DNA of 64,000 nt from Fusarium oxysporum f. sp. lycopersici 4287. Taxonomy: Eukaryota; Ascomycota; Sordariomycetes; Hypocreales; Nectriaceae. Positions within the stretch are counted from its first letter, which is position 1; the number at the start of each line of letters is the position of its first letter. The DNA lies in contig NC_030986.1 of the NCBI RefSeq assembly GCF_000149955.1, forward strand, positions 3,473,185 through 3,537,184, given 5' to 3'. The notes under the pieces were generated by a model that searched no databases, had not been told where the DNA came from, and saw only the letters and a list, made by a program, of their open reading frames with translations. A program made the position numbers and the translations under genes. Positions 11,673 to 21,263 of this stretch are shown here, one piece after another.

Positions 11673-14069
11673 GACGAGATGAATTGTACATTAATTTACT
11701 ATATTATTTTTGCTTATTTGACACTGGAGTGAATCTCTGCTTATAAGATTTGGCATTGATGTGGAATGCCTTGTTGTGTCACTTCGTGATCTAAGATACC
11801 TACTATAGTAGGTCGTTGATTTATACGCGCTAAGTTAAAACAAGGATATGGCGCTTATCGCGCCTGGTAATTCTGCACGGAAACGTGCCATCCCCACTTG
11901 TGGAAGTTAGTGGTGTTCAAGGTTCAGGGCCCAAGCCAAGTGGACTGTCTCTCTAGCAACCGACGAAGGATTGAATTGTCCAGGGGAGGCAATAAAACTC
12001 AGGACCTCAATCCTAAATGACAAAAGGATTTAGGTAAGGTTGCCTAAGTTTGGGGGGCCTATTTAATCAATTTATTTTGGCATCTTCTGTTGTGATTTGA
12101 TTGGAGTGGGTTGGAAGCACCAATGCCCTAGAACAAATACATTTACTGTTTGCTTTCGCTGCTTGTATTGGATGCATGTTGCCCTCCATTTGGTCAGCTA
12201 CACACGATTTAGGCAAACTGGGTTACCTGATGACAATCATAACGAAGCCATTTATTATACACACTCTCCCCCCCCAGCTTAGGCACAGAAGAATTAATCC
12301 TTTATAAATGAACCACGAGGTACAAGATATCCGACGTGTTTATGACTGGCTTATACGGAGAGCGTACAGTATATTTCGTTGGATAGCATAACACCATGAC
12401 CGAAAACCCCAGGAACTAACCTGAGGCATTATGATGGAGAAACTCATAGATTTTGCCTTCATACACTTACAGTCAGAGACATTAGTGAATACAGCAGTCG
12501 AAACAGCTTCGTCATAAAGTCGCTATTTGCGTCACAAATAGTCGGACTTGCACATGGCGGTCGATTTCGACATGAGTGGCAGGCAGTGGCGCAAATTACA
12601 TGCATAAAGAGAAACACTTTAGCCGATTTCGGAGATCACTCTAAAACTGAAACAATTGAACTCGCGTAGGAGTTAAAGAGGTATATGTATAAGGAGTACA
12701 GAGAAGCAGTGCCAGCAAATTCATGGTCAGTGCTATGATGTGTTGGATGCCAGCTGGAGCGAGAAATTGAGTGACCCAATGGCGAGTTGGAGCTGCTCAT
12801 TGGGCATTATTTAGCTCCCACACTCATTGCATGCAGTCCAAAATAAGCTAAAGTGAATCATCATACCAGCCCCTCGGTAAGAGCAATGTCAGGATAGGGG
12901 TGTTGTGTGGACTCGGTCTGTCAGACTCAATAAATACAGATAATACCTCAGTATTTGAAAATGATTCCTGACCGTAGAAACCCGGAACTCTCGAGGTATA
13001 AACCAACATTCGTTTCTCGGCAATTATCCATTGGCTCTAACACACTGCCTTTCATGCAGGTTGCGTGTGCCTGCAGAATACTCCAGCCTATCACGACCCA
13101 CACACCACCTGGCACCTTCAAGGGTCAGCGTTGAATGGCAACAGACAAGACAGGGCAGGGCATAAGATCACAGCCTGAGCTGATGTCACCGCTCTTCAAA
13201 CCCATGAACATAATTGCTCTTGACTGTTCAGTAGAAGAAACAACATTAACAAACCAACCTCGAACACACCACAAGTTCTTATATACTTGGCCCACCTTGA
13301 GGTTAATAAAGGTCGACTTCTTCAAAGTTTCTCTTGACTCCATTTATCGATCAAAAACCGGGATCACCTGCCACGCTCCGTCTGTCATCCAATCTGGCTG
13401 TGCGGGTGCGCACTTTTCCCATGCTTCTGATATTAGTACAGTATTAGTGGTGGCTGTGGCTTAAGCACTAGTCGAGGGCCCTGGCTTAGAAACAGTACGG
13501 GAGTAGGTGCAGTACTTTGTGTTGTGCTACTCCTCCTGCATCTGTAGCAGAAACTAAGAGACAAGTGCATTGCAGACGCTGCTACACGCTAAGTCGGTAC
13601 TCCCTTCCCCCCCGAAACCCGCTTTCTGGGTCTGAGGTGCATTCTGCAACTACAACTCTTCCGTCATTTCCCCCGGTTTAGGCTTTGATTTGCTTTGCCT
13701 TGTTCTGTTTTGCCTCTTTCAACTCAAACCTAGGTACTCAAATCACACTCAACATTGAACATTTTCTCTCGCTTTTGCTCTTTCCCTGGTTCGCTTGTGT
13801 TTTGCTACCTGGACCAGCTGCGTTTCTTTTCTTCCAGAAACTGAGTATCGACTGCTTGGACTTACATCTGCACCTTCCCTGCGCTCTTTCATCCCGACTC
13901 GACTACAAAGACAAGCAACCGGCTACGTCTCTTTCTATCTTTTGCGCGATGAGGTAGAATTGGAGCAAGCACACGCCTTTCCCGCCCTTCCTCCCGGAAA
14001 ACTCCACCCTTCCTCTGGAGGTGCTCCTCGACTCTTACCGCACGATAGATACTCAACAAGAGGAGCAAA
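11673..14069. other. 2.4-kb intergenic region, one degenerate repeat copy, leader of the sirtuin gene
   Basis: No gene was recognised. The stretch holds the 3' UTR of the rhomboid gene, one copy of the dispersed repeat at 11983-12086, and an A/T-rich featureless part to about 13100. From about 13560 to 14069 it is a C/T-rich segment that looks like promoter and 5' leader of the gene at 14070. Short open frames at 13135-13464 and 13685-13957 show no family features. Confidence 0.5.
11983..12086 (+). repeat. Degenerate dispersed repeat, copy A
   Basis: About 104 bp running from GGGGAGGC to TTTTGGCATC. It aligns nearly without gaps to copies at 39940-40042 (same strand) and 22281-22383 (opposite strand). 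Shared landmarks in order are: GGGAGGC, a TCAGGA/TTAGG block, AATCCTA, ATTTAGG, and TTTA(T)TTTTGGCATC. No coding capacity and no target-site duplication are evident. It is probably a worn transposon fragment. Confidence 0.7.
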
Positions 14070-15944
14070 ATGAGTCCCTCGAGCCCTCTATCTTTCGTCC
14101 CTGACGGAGAAACTTCAACACTCTCGTCGCCACTCTCCAATCTCTCCAGAACACCATCATTGCCTTCGTCACCTGACATGCCCGACCCCACGAAGCGCTA
14201 TCCATCTCCATCAACAACTGCATCGGGCCCGCACTCTCCAGATAAGACGTGTGACCTTCCATCCGAAGATGAAATTGTCGCCAAACCACTCGATGATTCC
14301 ACTTCAGGTCCCCCGCCAGCCAAAAAGCGTCGTATATCTCCCCCGAAAGAACGTACCACCGAGTACCTAGATCTGATGAAGCCCGAAGATGAACTCACTG
14401 CAGAAGATCGTGGCCAGTTGAAAAGGCTCATTGATACATTGCGCAAGAAAAAGAAGATTGTTGTCATTGCTGGTGCTGGAATTTCGGTTTCAGCAGGAAT
14501 TCCCGACTTCCGCTCATCCACTGGCTTATTTGCGACCGTCAAAACCCAGCATAACCTCAAGGGCTCTGGTAAACATCTGTTTGATGCTTCAGTTTACAAA
14601 CACGATTCCACAACTCAATCTTTCCATGCAATGGTCAGAGAAATGGCCACAATGACGAAAGCTGCTAAACCTACACCATTTCACGAACTATTAGCATCCC
14701 TGGCTCAAGAAGGCCGCTTATTACGCCTTTATTCGCAAAATATCGACTGCCTTGACACCCAGCTAAAGCCTCTGGCCACTGAGGTTCCCCTTAACCCCAA
14801 AGGCCCCTGGCCTGTTACAATCCAGCTGCACGGCGGTCTCCAGAAAATGGTCTGCACCAAATGCAACAATATCCGGGAATTCAACGGCGAGGTTTTTGAC
14901 GGCCCAGAGGCCCCACTTTGTCCAACATGTAAAGATCTCGACGAAGTTCGGACCGCCCATGCTGGGAAGCGAAGCCATGGCATCGGCAGACTACGACCAC
15001 GATTTGTGCTCTACAATGAGTACAACCCAGACGAGGACGCCATCGGAAATGTTTCAAGCGCTGATCTTAAGGCCCGCCCTGATGCTGTATTGGTAGTGGG
15101 AACGACACTCAAGGTTCCTGGAACTCGCAGACTAGTGAGGGAGATGTGCCAAGTCACACGAGGACGAAAGAATGGTACGGCTATTTGGATCAACGTGGAC
15201 GACGAACCCAAAGGCGTCGATCTGAAAAATTGCTGGGATATTGTAGTACGGTCAAAGTGCGATGACGTGGCTCGATCTGCGGCACTTCCTCCCTGGAATA
15301 TCACCATTGGGCAGGATTATGAGGTGTCCGAGGAAGAATTCTCCAAGAGCCAAGAAGATCGCAAACACTTCAATTTTTTTGTTGAAATTCCGGTCAATTC
15401 TGTCTCCACGCACTCTCATACTGAAGGCCAGGGCGCAGCCAAATCGAAGCAGGTCAAGCAGGTGCAGGGCATACCAACACCTCATGCAAGCCCCAAGATA
15501 TCAGCGATCAAAAACCCGGCGAAGACGATGCAGACCACGATATCTTTCGATGGCAAGGTTACGACAGACCAGCCTTCACAACTCTCCAAACGCGGGTCCT
15601 CTAAACAAAGCGGGCGCAAGAGAAAGGCCCCGGGTGGACATAAGGAGGCGCAACTTAAAAGTTTCAAGGCAACTAAAAATATTATCGGCCAAGAGAAGGC
15701 CGACGGATCTGCATCAGCTACTCAGACGAAGCGGAACGTAACTGGCAGAGGGAAAAATCGCCATCCTCTGCCCTCTCAACGTCCCACGAATGCGCCGCAT
15801 AAAGAGACGTTGACTGACACCAAGGATCTAGACGAGAAGGTCCGTCAACGGGAAACAGGTTATCCTTCAACTCCGACCACAAAAATGAATGGTACCATTT
15901 CTCCACGATCGTACCCTAACAATACGCGACATCTGATCGATTAA
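14070..15944 (+). CDS. hst4: Sirtuin of the Hst3/Hst4 class, NAD+-dependent histone deacetylase
   Basis: This is a single-exon gene of 624 aa. The Sir2 domain spans about residues 105-395. It shows the NAD-binding motif GAGIS (135-139) followed by GIPDFRSSTGLF, the SQNID motif (222-226), the catalytic His in QLHGG (His254), and two zinc Cys pairs (Cys262/265 and Cys284/287). It also has the VVGTTLKVPG and INVDDEPKG segments that bind cofactor in this family. Long insert and linker lengths match fungal Hst3/Hst4 rather than Sir2/Hst1. The known role is removal of H3K56 acetylation in chromatin after replication, which protects against DNA damage. The N-terminal 100 residues are Ser/Pro-rich. 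The C-terminal 225 are basic and disordered, with likely nuclear-localisation patches (for example GRKRKAPGG). It is convergent with the Rad60-like gene. Confidence 0.92.
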   Translation: MSPSSPLSFVPDGETSTLSSPLSNLSRTPSLPSSPDMPDPTKRYPSPSTTASGPHSPDKTCDLPSEDEIVAKPLDDSTSGPPPAKKRRISPPKERTTEYLDLMKPEDELTAEDRGQLKRLIDTLRKKKKIVVIAGAGISVSAGIPDFRSSTGLFATVKTQHNLKGSGKHLFDASVYKHDSTTQSFHAMVREMATMTKAAKPTPFHELLASLAQEGRLLRLYSQNIDCLDTQLKPLATEVPLNPKGPWPVTIQLHGGLQKMVCTKCNNIREFNGEVFDGPEAPLCPTCKDLDEVRTAHAGKRSHGIGRLRPRFVLYNEYNPDEDAIGNVSSADLKARPDAVLVVGTTLKVPGTRRLVREMCQVTRGRKNGTAIWINVDDEPKGVDLKNCWDIVVRSKCDDVARSAALPPWNITIGQDYEVSEEEFSKSQEDRKHFNFFVEIPVNSVSTHSHTEGQGAAKSKQVKQVQGIPTPHASPKISAIKNPAKTMQTTISFDGKVTTDQPSQLSKRGSSKQSGRKRKAPGGHKEAQLKSFKATKNIIGQEKADGSASATQTKRNVTGRGKNRHPLPSQRPTNAPHKETLTDTKDLDEKVRQRETGYPSTPTTKMNGTISPRSYPNNTRHLID

Positions 15945-16473
15945 GAGCAGAATCAGCACGATAGTATTTAGAGGGAACAGAAAACCTACAGATAGCCCAT
16001 TTTATTATCTGTATTCTTTAGCATTCATGGAGTATGGGGTTGGCTGATACCAGATACTACATATCAAGCTGCGGTCTCTGGGACCGACAACACAGGCAGC
16101 GAATGATGTATACTACTATCCAGGGGCAGACTTGTATTATTTGGGACCAAGGTTTTGTTAACGCCGAGGCAGCGGGTGCCCGGTTCGGCTTGGTTGAATA
16201 GAGGCGTTATAGGGAAGAGCCTTGCAGCTGGACAGCCAAGGTCAATTACATAGAGGCGGCAAGAGATGCGCCAGATTCAAATATTAATCTGATTATTGAA
16301 GCGTAACAAATGAATAACGGAAGAGCAACGTCAATTGCGTGGTGAAATCGTCATAGCTAAGTCTCAAAAGGGGTTTCCCTGGGTATCATGTCATATCCTT
16401 CAGCGCCGTCGTCCACCTCCACCTGCAACAACCTATCATGCCAAAAAAAAATCGTGCTACGACTGAGCTCGCT
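15945..16473. other. Convergent 3' intergenic region
   Basis: This is the space between the stops of the sirtuin (+) and the Rad60-like gene (-). It should contain both 3' UTRs. No coding segment or repeat was seen. Confidence 0.6.
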
Positions 16474-17982
16474 TTAATCAATATGCACTTCGATTGTGTC
16501 CTGAGCCTCGATCTCGGCATCCTTCATCTCCACGTGCTCCTCGAGCCGCTCGCCATCCCACCAAAGAGATACCTGCTTGTCTGAGCCAACATTACGCTGT
16601 TGACGAAAGTAGGAGATGAGCGTTTCCACAGTCGTCTCAGGGAGGATCTTGCAAGCCAGCGGTTCAACATCCCGTCCTTTGAGCATGATCACGAACCTGA
16701 TTCTCTCGGCCGGCTTCTCCTCTTCCTCGTCAGAAAGTTCACCAGCGTCGCGCTTCCGCTGGAGTTCCTGCTCCTGCTCCATCTTCTGAAAGAGTTCCGG
16801 ATTCCAGGCTTGCACGTTCATCGAAGTCATGTTCTCTCTGAAGCCTGCGGAACCTTGGCTGTCGCTCACAGCACGTCCATTGCCGATTGGGCGAATGCCC
16901 AGGCCAATTAGGGTGGAAGTGTTGTATACTTTTTTGTTGTTCCAGGTGAGAGTCACATCGTCTGCTTGTATGGAAACGCCTTTATTCATTTGGTGTTTGA
17001 CCCACGCATCTCGAACTATACGAAGGGGTTTGTTAAATGAAAACCTCACTTGCAGGGGTACAGTATGAGGAATCGTGCTGGTGATAAAAATGTTAAAGGC
17101 CTCCTTGGACTGCTCCTCAGACTTGTTAGCTTGAAGAGCCTGTTGGCGGGCGCGCTTCTCTTCGGCTTTGCGAATGTACTCTGCGAACTCATCCTCCTCC
17201 ACTGGTGGTGGGCTTGGTTCCTTAGAAGGCTTCAAGGTCCGCTCCGCAAGTTCGATACTGCTACTTCTCGGCCTCGATGACAAGTCAGTCTTGGGCTTGG
17301 GAGGTTCTGAGTCGGATTCCGAATCCGAGTCAATCGTTATAGGATCTGTACTTGGTTTGGCCTGTGGTTTGAATCCTTCTGTCTTCAGGTTTCGACTTGG
17401 AGTAGGGGAGTTACGAATCGGCCCCAATCTCCGAGTTGGCGATGCATCTGGGAAAGGGTCTTCGTCTATGTCGAGTTGCGAACTAAGTGTAGGCTTCTGG
17501 GCCGAGCTTGAGTCAAGCCTTGACCGTTTTGACGAAGGAGGAGTGACAAGTTCACTAAAGGAATTAGAACACGATGTTAGGCGATCTGGTTAGCAAGCAT
17601 ACCTAGTACGATCCGCTCCGTCTTGTGTCAGTGGCTGATCGGTAACAGGAGTCCCCTCTGCCCGTCCAGGCAAGGAAGGTAGGCCGTCGCTGACCTTGGG
17701 GCCAGGGTCCTTGTTGGTGAGCCCATCACTATCTGGGGAGTCTTCTCGCGGTCGTTTCTCCCCAATGGCCTCAAGTCGTTTGCGCTCAGCTTCCTGCTCA
17801 GCTTCTCTATGTCTCCTCCAACGCCTTTGCTGATCAGCTGCCATGATAGGCGCCATCTCCTTTGAGCGGCGGAACAGAGAAAGGCCATCGTCGTCGCTGT
17901 CCTTGGAATCCTCGGACTCTGTTGGTTTTGGTTTTGGCGCGGCCTTGCGCAGCGCGGTGGGTTTAAAGGGGAGTTTCTTCAT
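16474..17982 (-). CDS. rad60: Rad60/Esc2-like protein with two SUMO-like domains
   Basis: Two exons, 17982-17603 and 17554-16474, encode 486 aa; the 48-nt intron has donor GTATGC, a CTAAC branch site and acceptor TTTAG. The ATG at 17982 (MKKLPFKPTALRK) is the first in frame. Residues 1-270 are charged and disordered, with acidic-Ser runs (SDSESDSEPP) that resemble SUMO-interacting motifs. Two ubiquitin-like folds follow: about 277-345 (FNIFITSTIPHTVPLQVRFS) and about 411-486 (IRFVIMLKGRDVEPLACKI), the latter matching the Rad60 SUMO-like domain that ends in an IEVHID-type strand. Family members (S. pombe Rad60, S. cerevisiae Esc2, human NIP45) promote repair and replication-fork stability with Smc5/6 and the SUMO E2 Ubc9. 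It is divergent from LSM6 across 498 bp. Confidence 0.85.
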
Positions 17983-18480
17983 ATTGGCGAAGAACCTCTG
18001 ATTAGCTTGCACGAAATTTTGATGATAGCAAAGCGTCAGTTGTTCGCTCAGTTTTGTAGAGTAGTAAAGCGACAGGCGCGCACAAAGCGATACAGGACAA
18101 TCCGTTGGGTCTAAAAGTAATCAAGAACAATGAAGCTGGGGGTTGGACAGGTCTTTCATTGAAAGGCTCGAACCGCACTTTACACTTTACGCGCCTGGAG
18201 GTGGTGGGATGGAGGTTGCCTGGGGAGGAAATAGAGACCTGGCCCGCTAAAAATACACCCGCTACGTGCCGCTGTAACGGGACGTTAGGCGACTTCACAG
18301 CAGGCGTGATGCCCCACAGTGCGAAAAGACTCCAGCCTTAACAGCACGGCAAGGCATCAATCTTTCAGGCTAGACCCAAACAACTCCACAAGCTCTATCC
18401 AAGATCCATTATCATAAACCACCAACGACACCCTGAACCTCTCAAACCGCCAACCTCCAAACACCACCCCAGTCTTCACG
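17983..18480. promoter_or_regulatory. Bidirectional promoter region between Rad60-like gene and LSM6
   Basis: 498 bp between divergent ATGs. The LSM6-proximal 100 bp are C/A-rich with several CCAACC/CCACC-like motifs, probably leader sequence. No specific operator was recognised. Confidence 0.5.
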
Positions 18481-18876
18481 ATGGAGAACGGCGCTATCTC
18501 TCAGGGTGAGGGAAAAGACCCTTCAAGCTTCCTCAGTGACATCATCGGCAACCCTGTTACTGTCAAGCTCAACTCTGGCGTTGTCTACAAGGGTGAGTCT
18601 TGACCTCTTCGCTCATCGATTTGACGATGCAGCTGAGCGCCTCATATGCGACGATACAGCGGATAGGATGGAGCTAATACTCATAGGCGAACTTCAATCT
18701 GTGGATGGCTACATGAACATTGCCCTGGAAAAGACAGCCGAGTATGTCAATGGCCAGAAGCGTAGGGAATACGGTGACGCCTTTGTGAGAGGAAACAATG
18801 GTGAGTGTCGCTTTGTTATGGGGAGATATCTTGCTAATCGAAGTTGAAAGTCATGTATATTTCAGCAGACTCATGA
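18481..18876 (+). CDS. LSM6: LSm6, subunit of the U6 snRNA-binding / mRNA-decay LSm ring
   Basis: Three exons (18481-18592, 18687-18800, 18851-18876) encode 83 aa; the length fits the family (about 80-86 aa). The Sm1 motif is seen as IIGNPVTVKLNSGVVYKGEL and VDGYMNIALEKTAEYVNG. The Sm2 motif is YGDAFVRGNNVMYIS, which contains the RGNN RNA-contact signature. The DGYMN RNA-binding triad is intact. Introns start GTGAGT and sit within Gly codons; the last exon adds only eight residues plus the stop. LSm6 acts in the LSm2-8 ring on U6 snRNA in the nucleus and in LSm1-7 with Pat1 in mRNA decapping. It ends 74 bp before the stop of the convergent methyltransferase gene, so the two 3' UTRs probably overlap. 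Confidence 0.95.
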
Positions 18877-18949
18877 TTGTTCATGAACAATGAGAAACGG
18901 CTCGGTCTCGACATGTAGATTTATGATGAAACTAATCTCTACATCCTCT

Positions 18950-19966
18950 TCACTCTGCGCCATCCAAACGTGACGTCCAGACAAAGAAAGTGCACCCATG
19001 AAGCTCAACCTGACCGTTCTCATTGAACGTGGCATCGCCCTCCTTGATGATCTTGTCGAACTTCTCTCTAAACAGTCGACGCTCCTCCCCTTGCCGAAGC
19101 TTGTTCCAGCTAAGTGTATCGAATCTGTCCCACAAAGCATCAGGGGTCAACCAAATCGACCATGTGATTTTTTCGGTCTCGATGGGCGTGGAGAAGAATG
19201 GCTTCTCAGCCTCGGCTTGACGTTCGAGGACTTTCTTCCACAGCAAGTGTCGGAAACGAGGCTCATTGTCCGCCTTTTCGTTGAAGTTGAGCTCGCTGAG
19301 CTCCTGCTCCCACTTTGTAGAGGCTGGCCAGCTCTCGGGGCGATTATCTTGAGGCTATAGTCAGTCACTCTGGAAGCGACAGAAGGCAACTGGGACGTAA
19401 TTACATTCTTCGGCATTCCAAATCAATCCCAGTTTAGCCCCAGGTTTGAGCACCCGATGTATCTCCTTGAGGGACTCCTCTCTGGCAAACCTTGGACTTG
19501 GTTAGGGCCTATTGTTAGTCCTTTGAGGAGCGACTTACCAGTGAAAGGCCTTTAAATGTCAGTCTGATTTCTAGCTAACTAGTGCTCTCTCCAGACAAGG
19601 CATCTAGCTTACCTGAGCCACAATGCAGCCATCTGCCCATCCATCTCCCACGTCCTTCATTTCAGCTGCCGTACCTGGGCGAACGTCCACTTTGGAGAGT
19701 TTCTTGGCAGCAAGAGTGCTTCTCATCGAGTCCAACGGCTCTACGGCAATAATTTCGTACCCTTCCGGCCTGGCAGACAGAAGCTCAGTGAACTTGCCAG
19801 TACCAGCTGCCAGGTCTAAGATATGGCGGCCAGATTGACCCTCGAGACCGAGATGCCCCAGAAGGCTGGCAACAGCAGCAGGGGGATAAGAGGGCCGGTG
19901 TGCGTCATAAGACAAGGCGTCATCAAAGCCTTTCGTTGCAATATCATGAATAGTCTGAGATGCCAT
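18950..19966 (-). CDS. Class I SAM-dependent methyltransferase (Crg1/Tmt1-like group)
   Basis: Four exons (19966-19613, 19549-19539, 19490-19405, 19347-18950) encode 282 aa; exon 2 is only 11 nt. SAM motif I is ILDLAAGTGKFTELL (about 49-63). Motif II/acidic loop is EIIAVEPLDSMRSTL. The post-II motif reads CIVAQAFHWF across the micro-exon, and EIHRVLKPGAKLGLIWN is motif III. After the last intron the frame resumes YNRPESW, as expected for fungal relatives. Yeast Crg1 and Tmt1 methylate small molecules (cantharidin, trans-aconitate); the substrate here is unknown. The acceptor of intron 3 was chosen as AAG before ATAATCG because the upstream TATAG would break the frame. It is convergent with LSM6. 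Confidence 0.85.
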
Positions 19967-20337
19967 TTTGTGTCACTCTTGAACAGCTCGAGGTGTCTGG
20001 ACAATCTGTCGTTGGTCTTCAAGTATCTTCAATGAGACAAGCAGCTAATTTTGAGGGAGTAAAGGAATCAATAGGTGTCGGAGATATCTTGGAAACCTTT
20101 TATATAATTACCCAATAATCTTCCCCGCGTTTCTAGATCCTTGGGTACTGGTCCTCCAGAGTTCAATGATGTGATGGCACTTAGATCTGGCTACCGATGT
20201 CGTTCCAAGACCCCAGATCCCGCGGGAACGAGCCGACGGATTTACGGCGGAGCCCCGACAGATTTAAAGCAACAACTGGATAACACTTCAATGGCAATCA
20301 AAGCAATTGGGTACTTGCAAGAATTCGTGATGATTTG
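19967..20337. other. Intergenic region upstream of the methyltransferase gene
   Basis: 371 bp that hold the methyltransferase promoter and the 3' end of the gene at 20338. Nothing else was seen. Confidence 0.55.
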
Positions 20338-21263
20338 CTAACTGCTCGACGATTCCGATATCAATCGCCTTTTCTCTGATCTGAGGACTCTGGGGTGCCC
20401 GCTTGGCATTGCCACGCTTCCCGCCGACGGCTTTCTCACGCGTGGCAAGGCATTTAGCTGCTCTGTACTGAAGATGGTGTCTGATACTGAGTGTCCTTTC
20501 CCCTTGTCGAAAGCTTCTGTCTGGCTTATGGTAGATCCCGGTGGTGTTTGTTCTGGCGTGATGAAGTCGTCGTTGCAACTGCTGGATGATCTAGAACCGG
20601 TGTAGTTGCAGTTTATCTGTGCATTCCGTCGGACACTCGAGTCAACTTGGGTCTTCGTCAATGAACTAGCTGAACCGACATGTTCTTGCTGGCTCTGGAT
20701 GCCCTCTGTCGAAATAATGCCATCCTGCTGAGATGTCTTTGTAGATGGTGGGTAACTTGGCGTCGTTTCGGAGTCGAGTGTGTCTGATAGACATTCTGAT
20801 GACCCTATGTCTATCATTTTCCCCTTGCCCTTGGCTATTCTAATGCGCCGACCAACTTGAGTTGCTACTGGTGTGAGTTGGCATGGCCCAGGCGAATTCG
20901 GCCTTGAGATCCAGATGCCCTCCACCTCTACGCCGCTCAGAATAGCACGAACACCGAAAGGAATCCCGGGAGCTCGCATGTTTTCGATGCCGCAGCGTGA
21001 CATGAGGGATATTCGTGCGCGCTTCTCCTCGTCGATAATCTCAAGACGGCGTATGGCTCGGTTAGACCACCATAGTTTCACAAGCCCCATGGCGAAAACA
21101 AGAACGATGCAGCACCCAAGGACCTATGACTTGCCGTTAGTCTTTGAAACGACACTCTGCAGGTGTCCCTGAAGAAGAATATGAAGTCAAATTATCCATG
21201 CATAGATATACGTACGAAAGTCATCTCTTGCCAGAGATCCCAATCAACAAAGAAGGCAGTCAT
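20338..21263 (-). CDS. Conserved ascomycete membrane protein, function unknown
   Basis: Two exons (21263-21216, 21123-20338) encode 277 aa. The intron (92 nt, GTACGT...CATAG) splits the first transmembrane segment: exon 1 reads MTAFFVDWDLWQEMTF and exon 2 continues VLGCCIVLVFAMGLVKLWW. One membrane segment lies at about residues 15-33. A conserved cytosolic motif follows: RRLEIIDEEKRARISLMSR (about 40-58) and IPFGVRAILSGVEVEGIWIS (about 70-89). The rest (about 110-277) is Ser/Thr-rich and disordered and ends with basic and poly-Ser stretches. I know this layout from other Sordariomycete proteins of unknown function. I cannot assign an activity. Confidence 0.8.

Noticed and set aside
15490..15560. 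QTTISF in the sirtuin C-terminus as a PCNA-interacting (PIP) motif
   Set aside because: The aromatic pair required at positions 7 and 8 of the consensus is absent.
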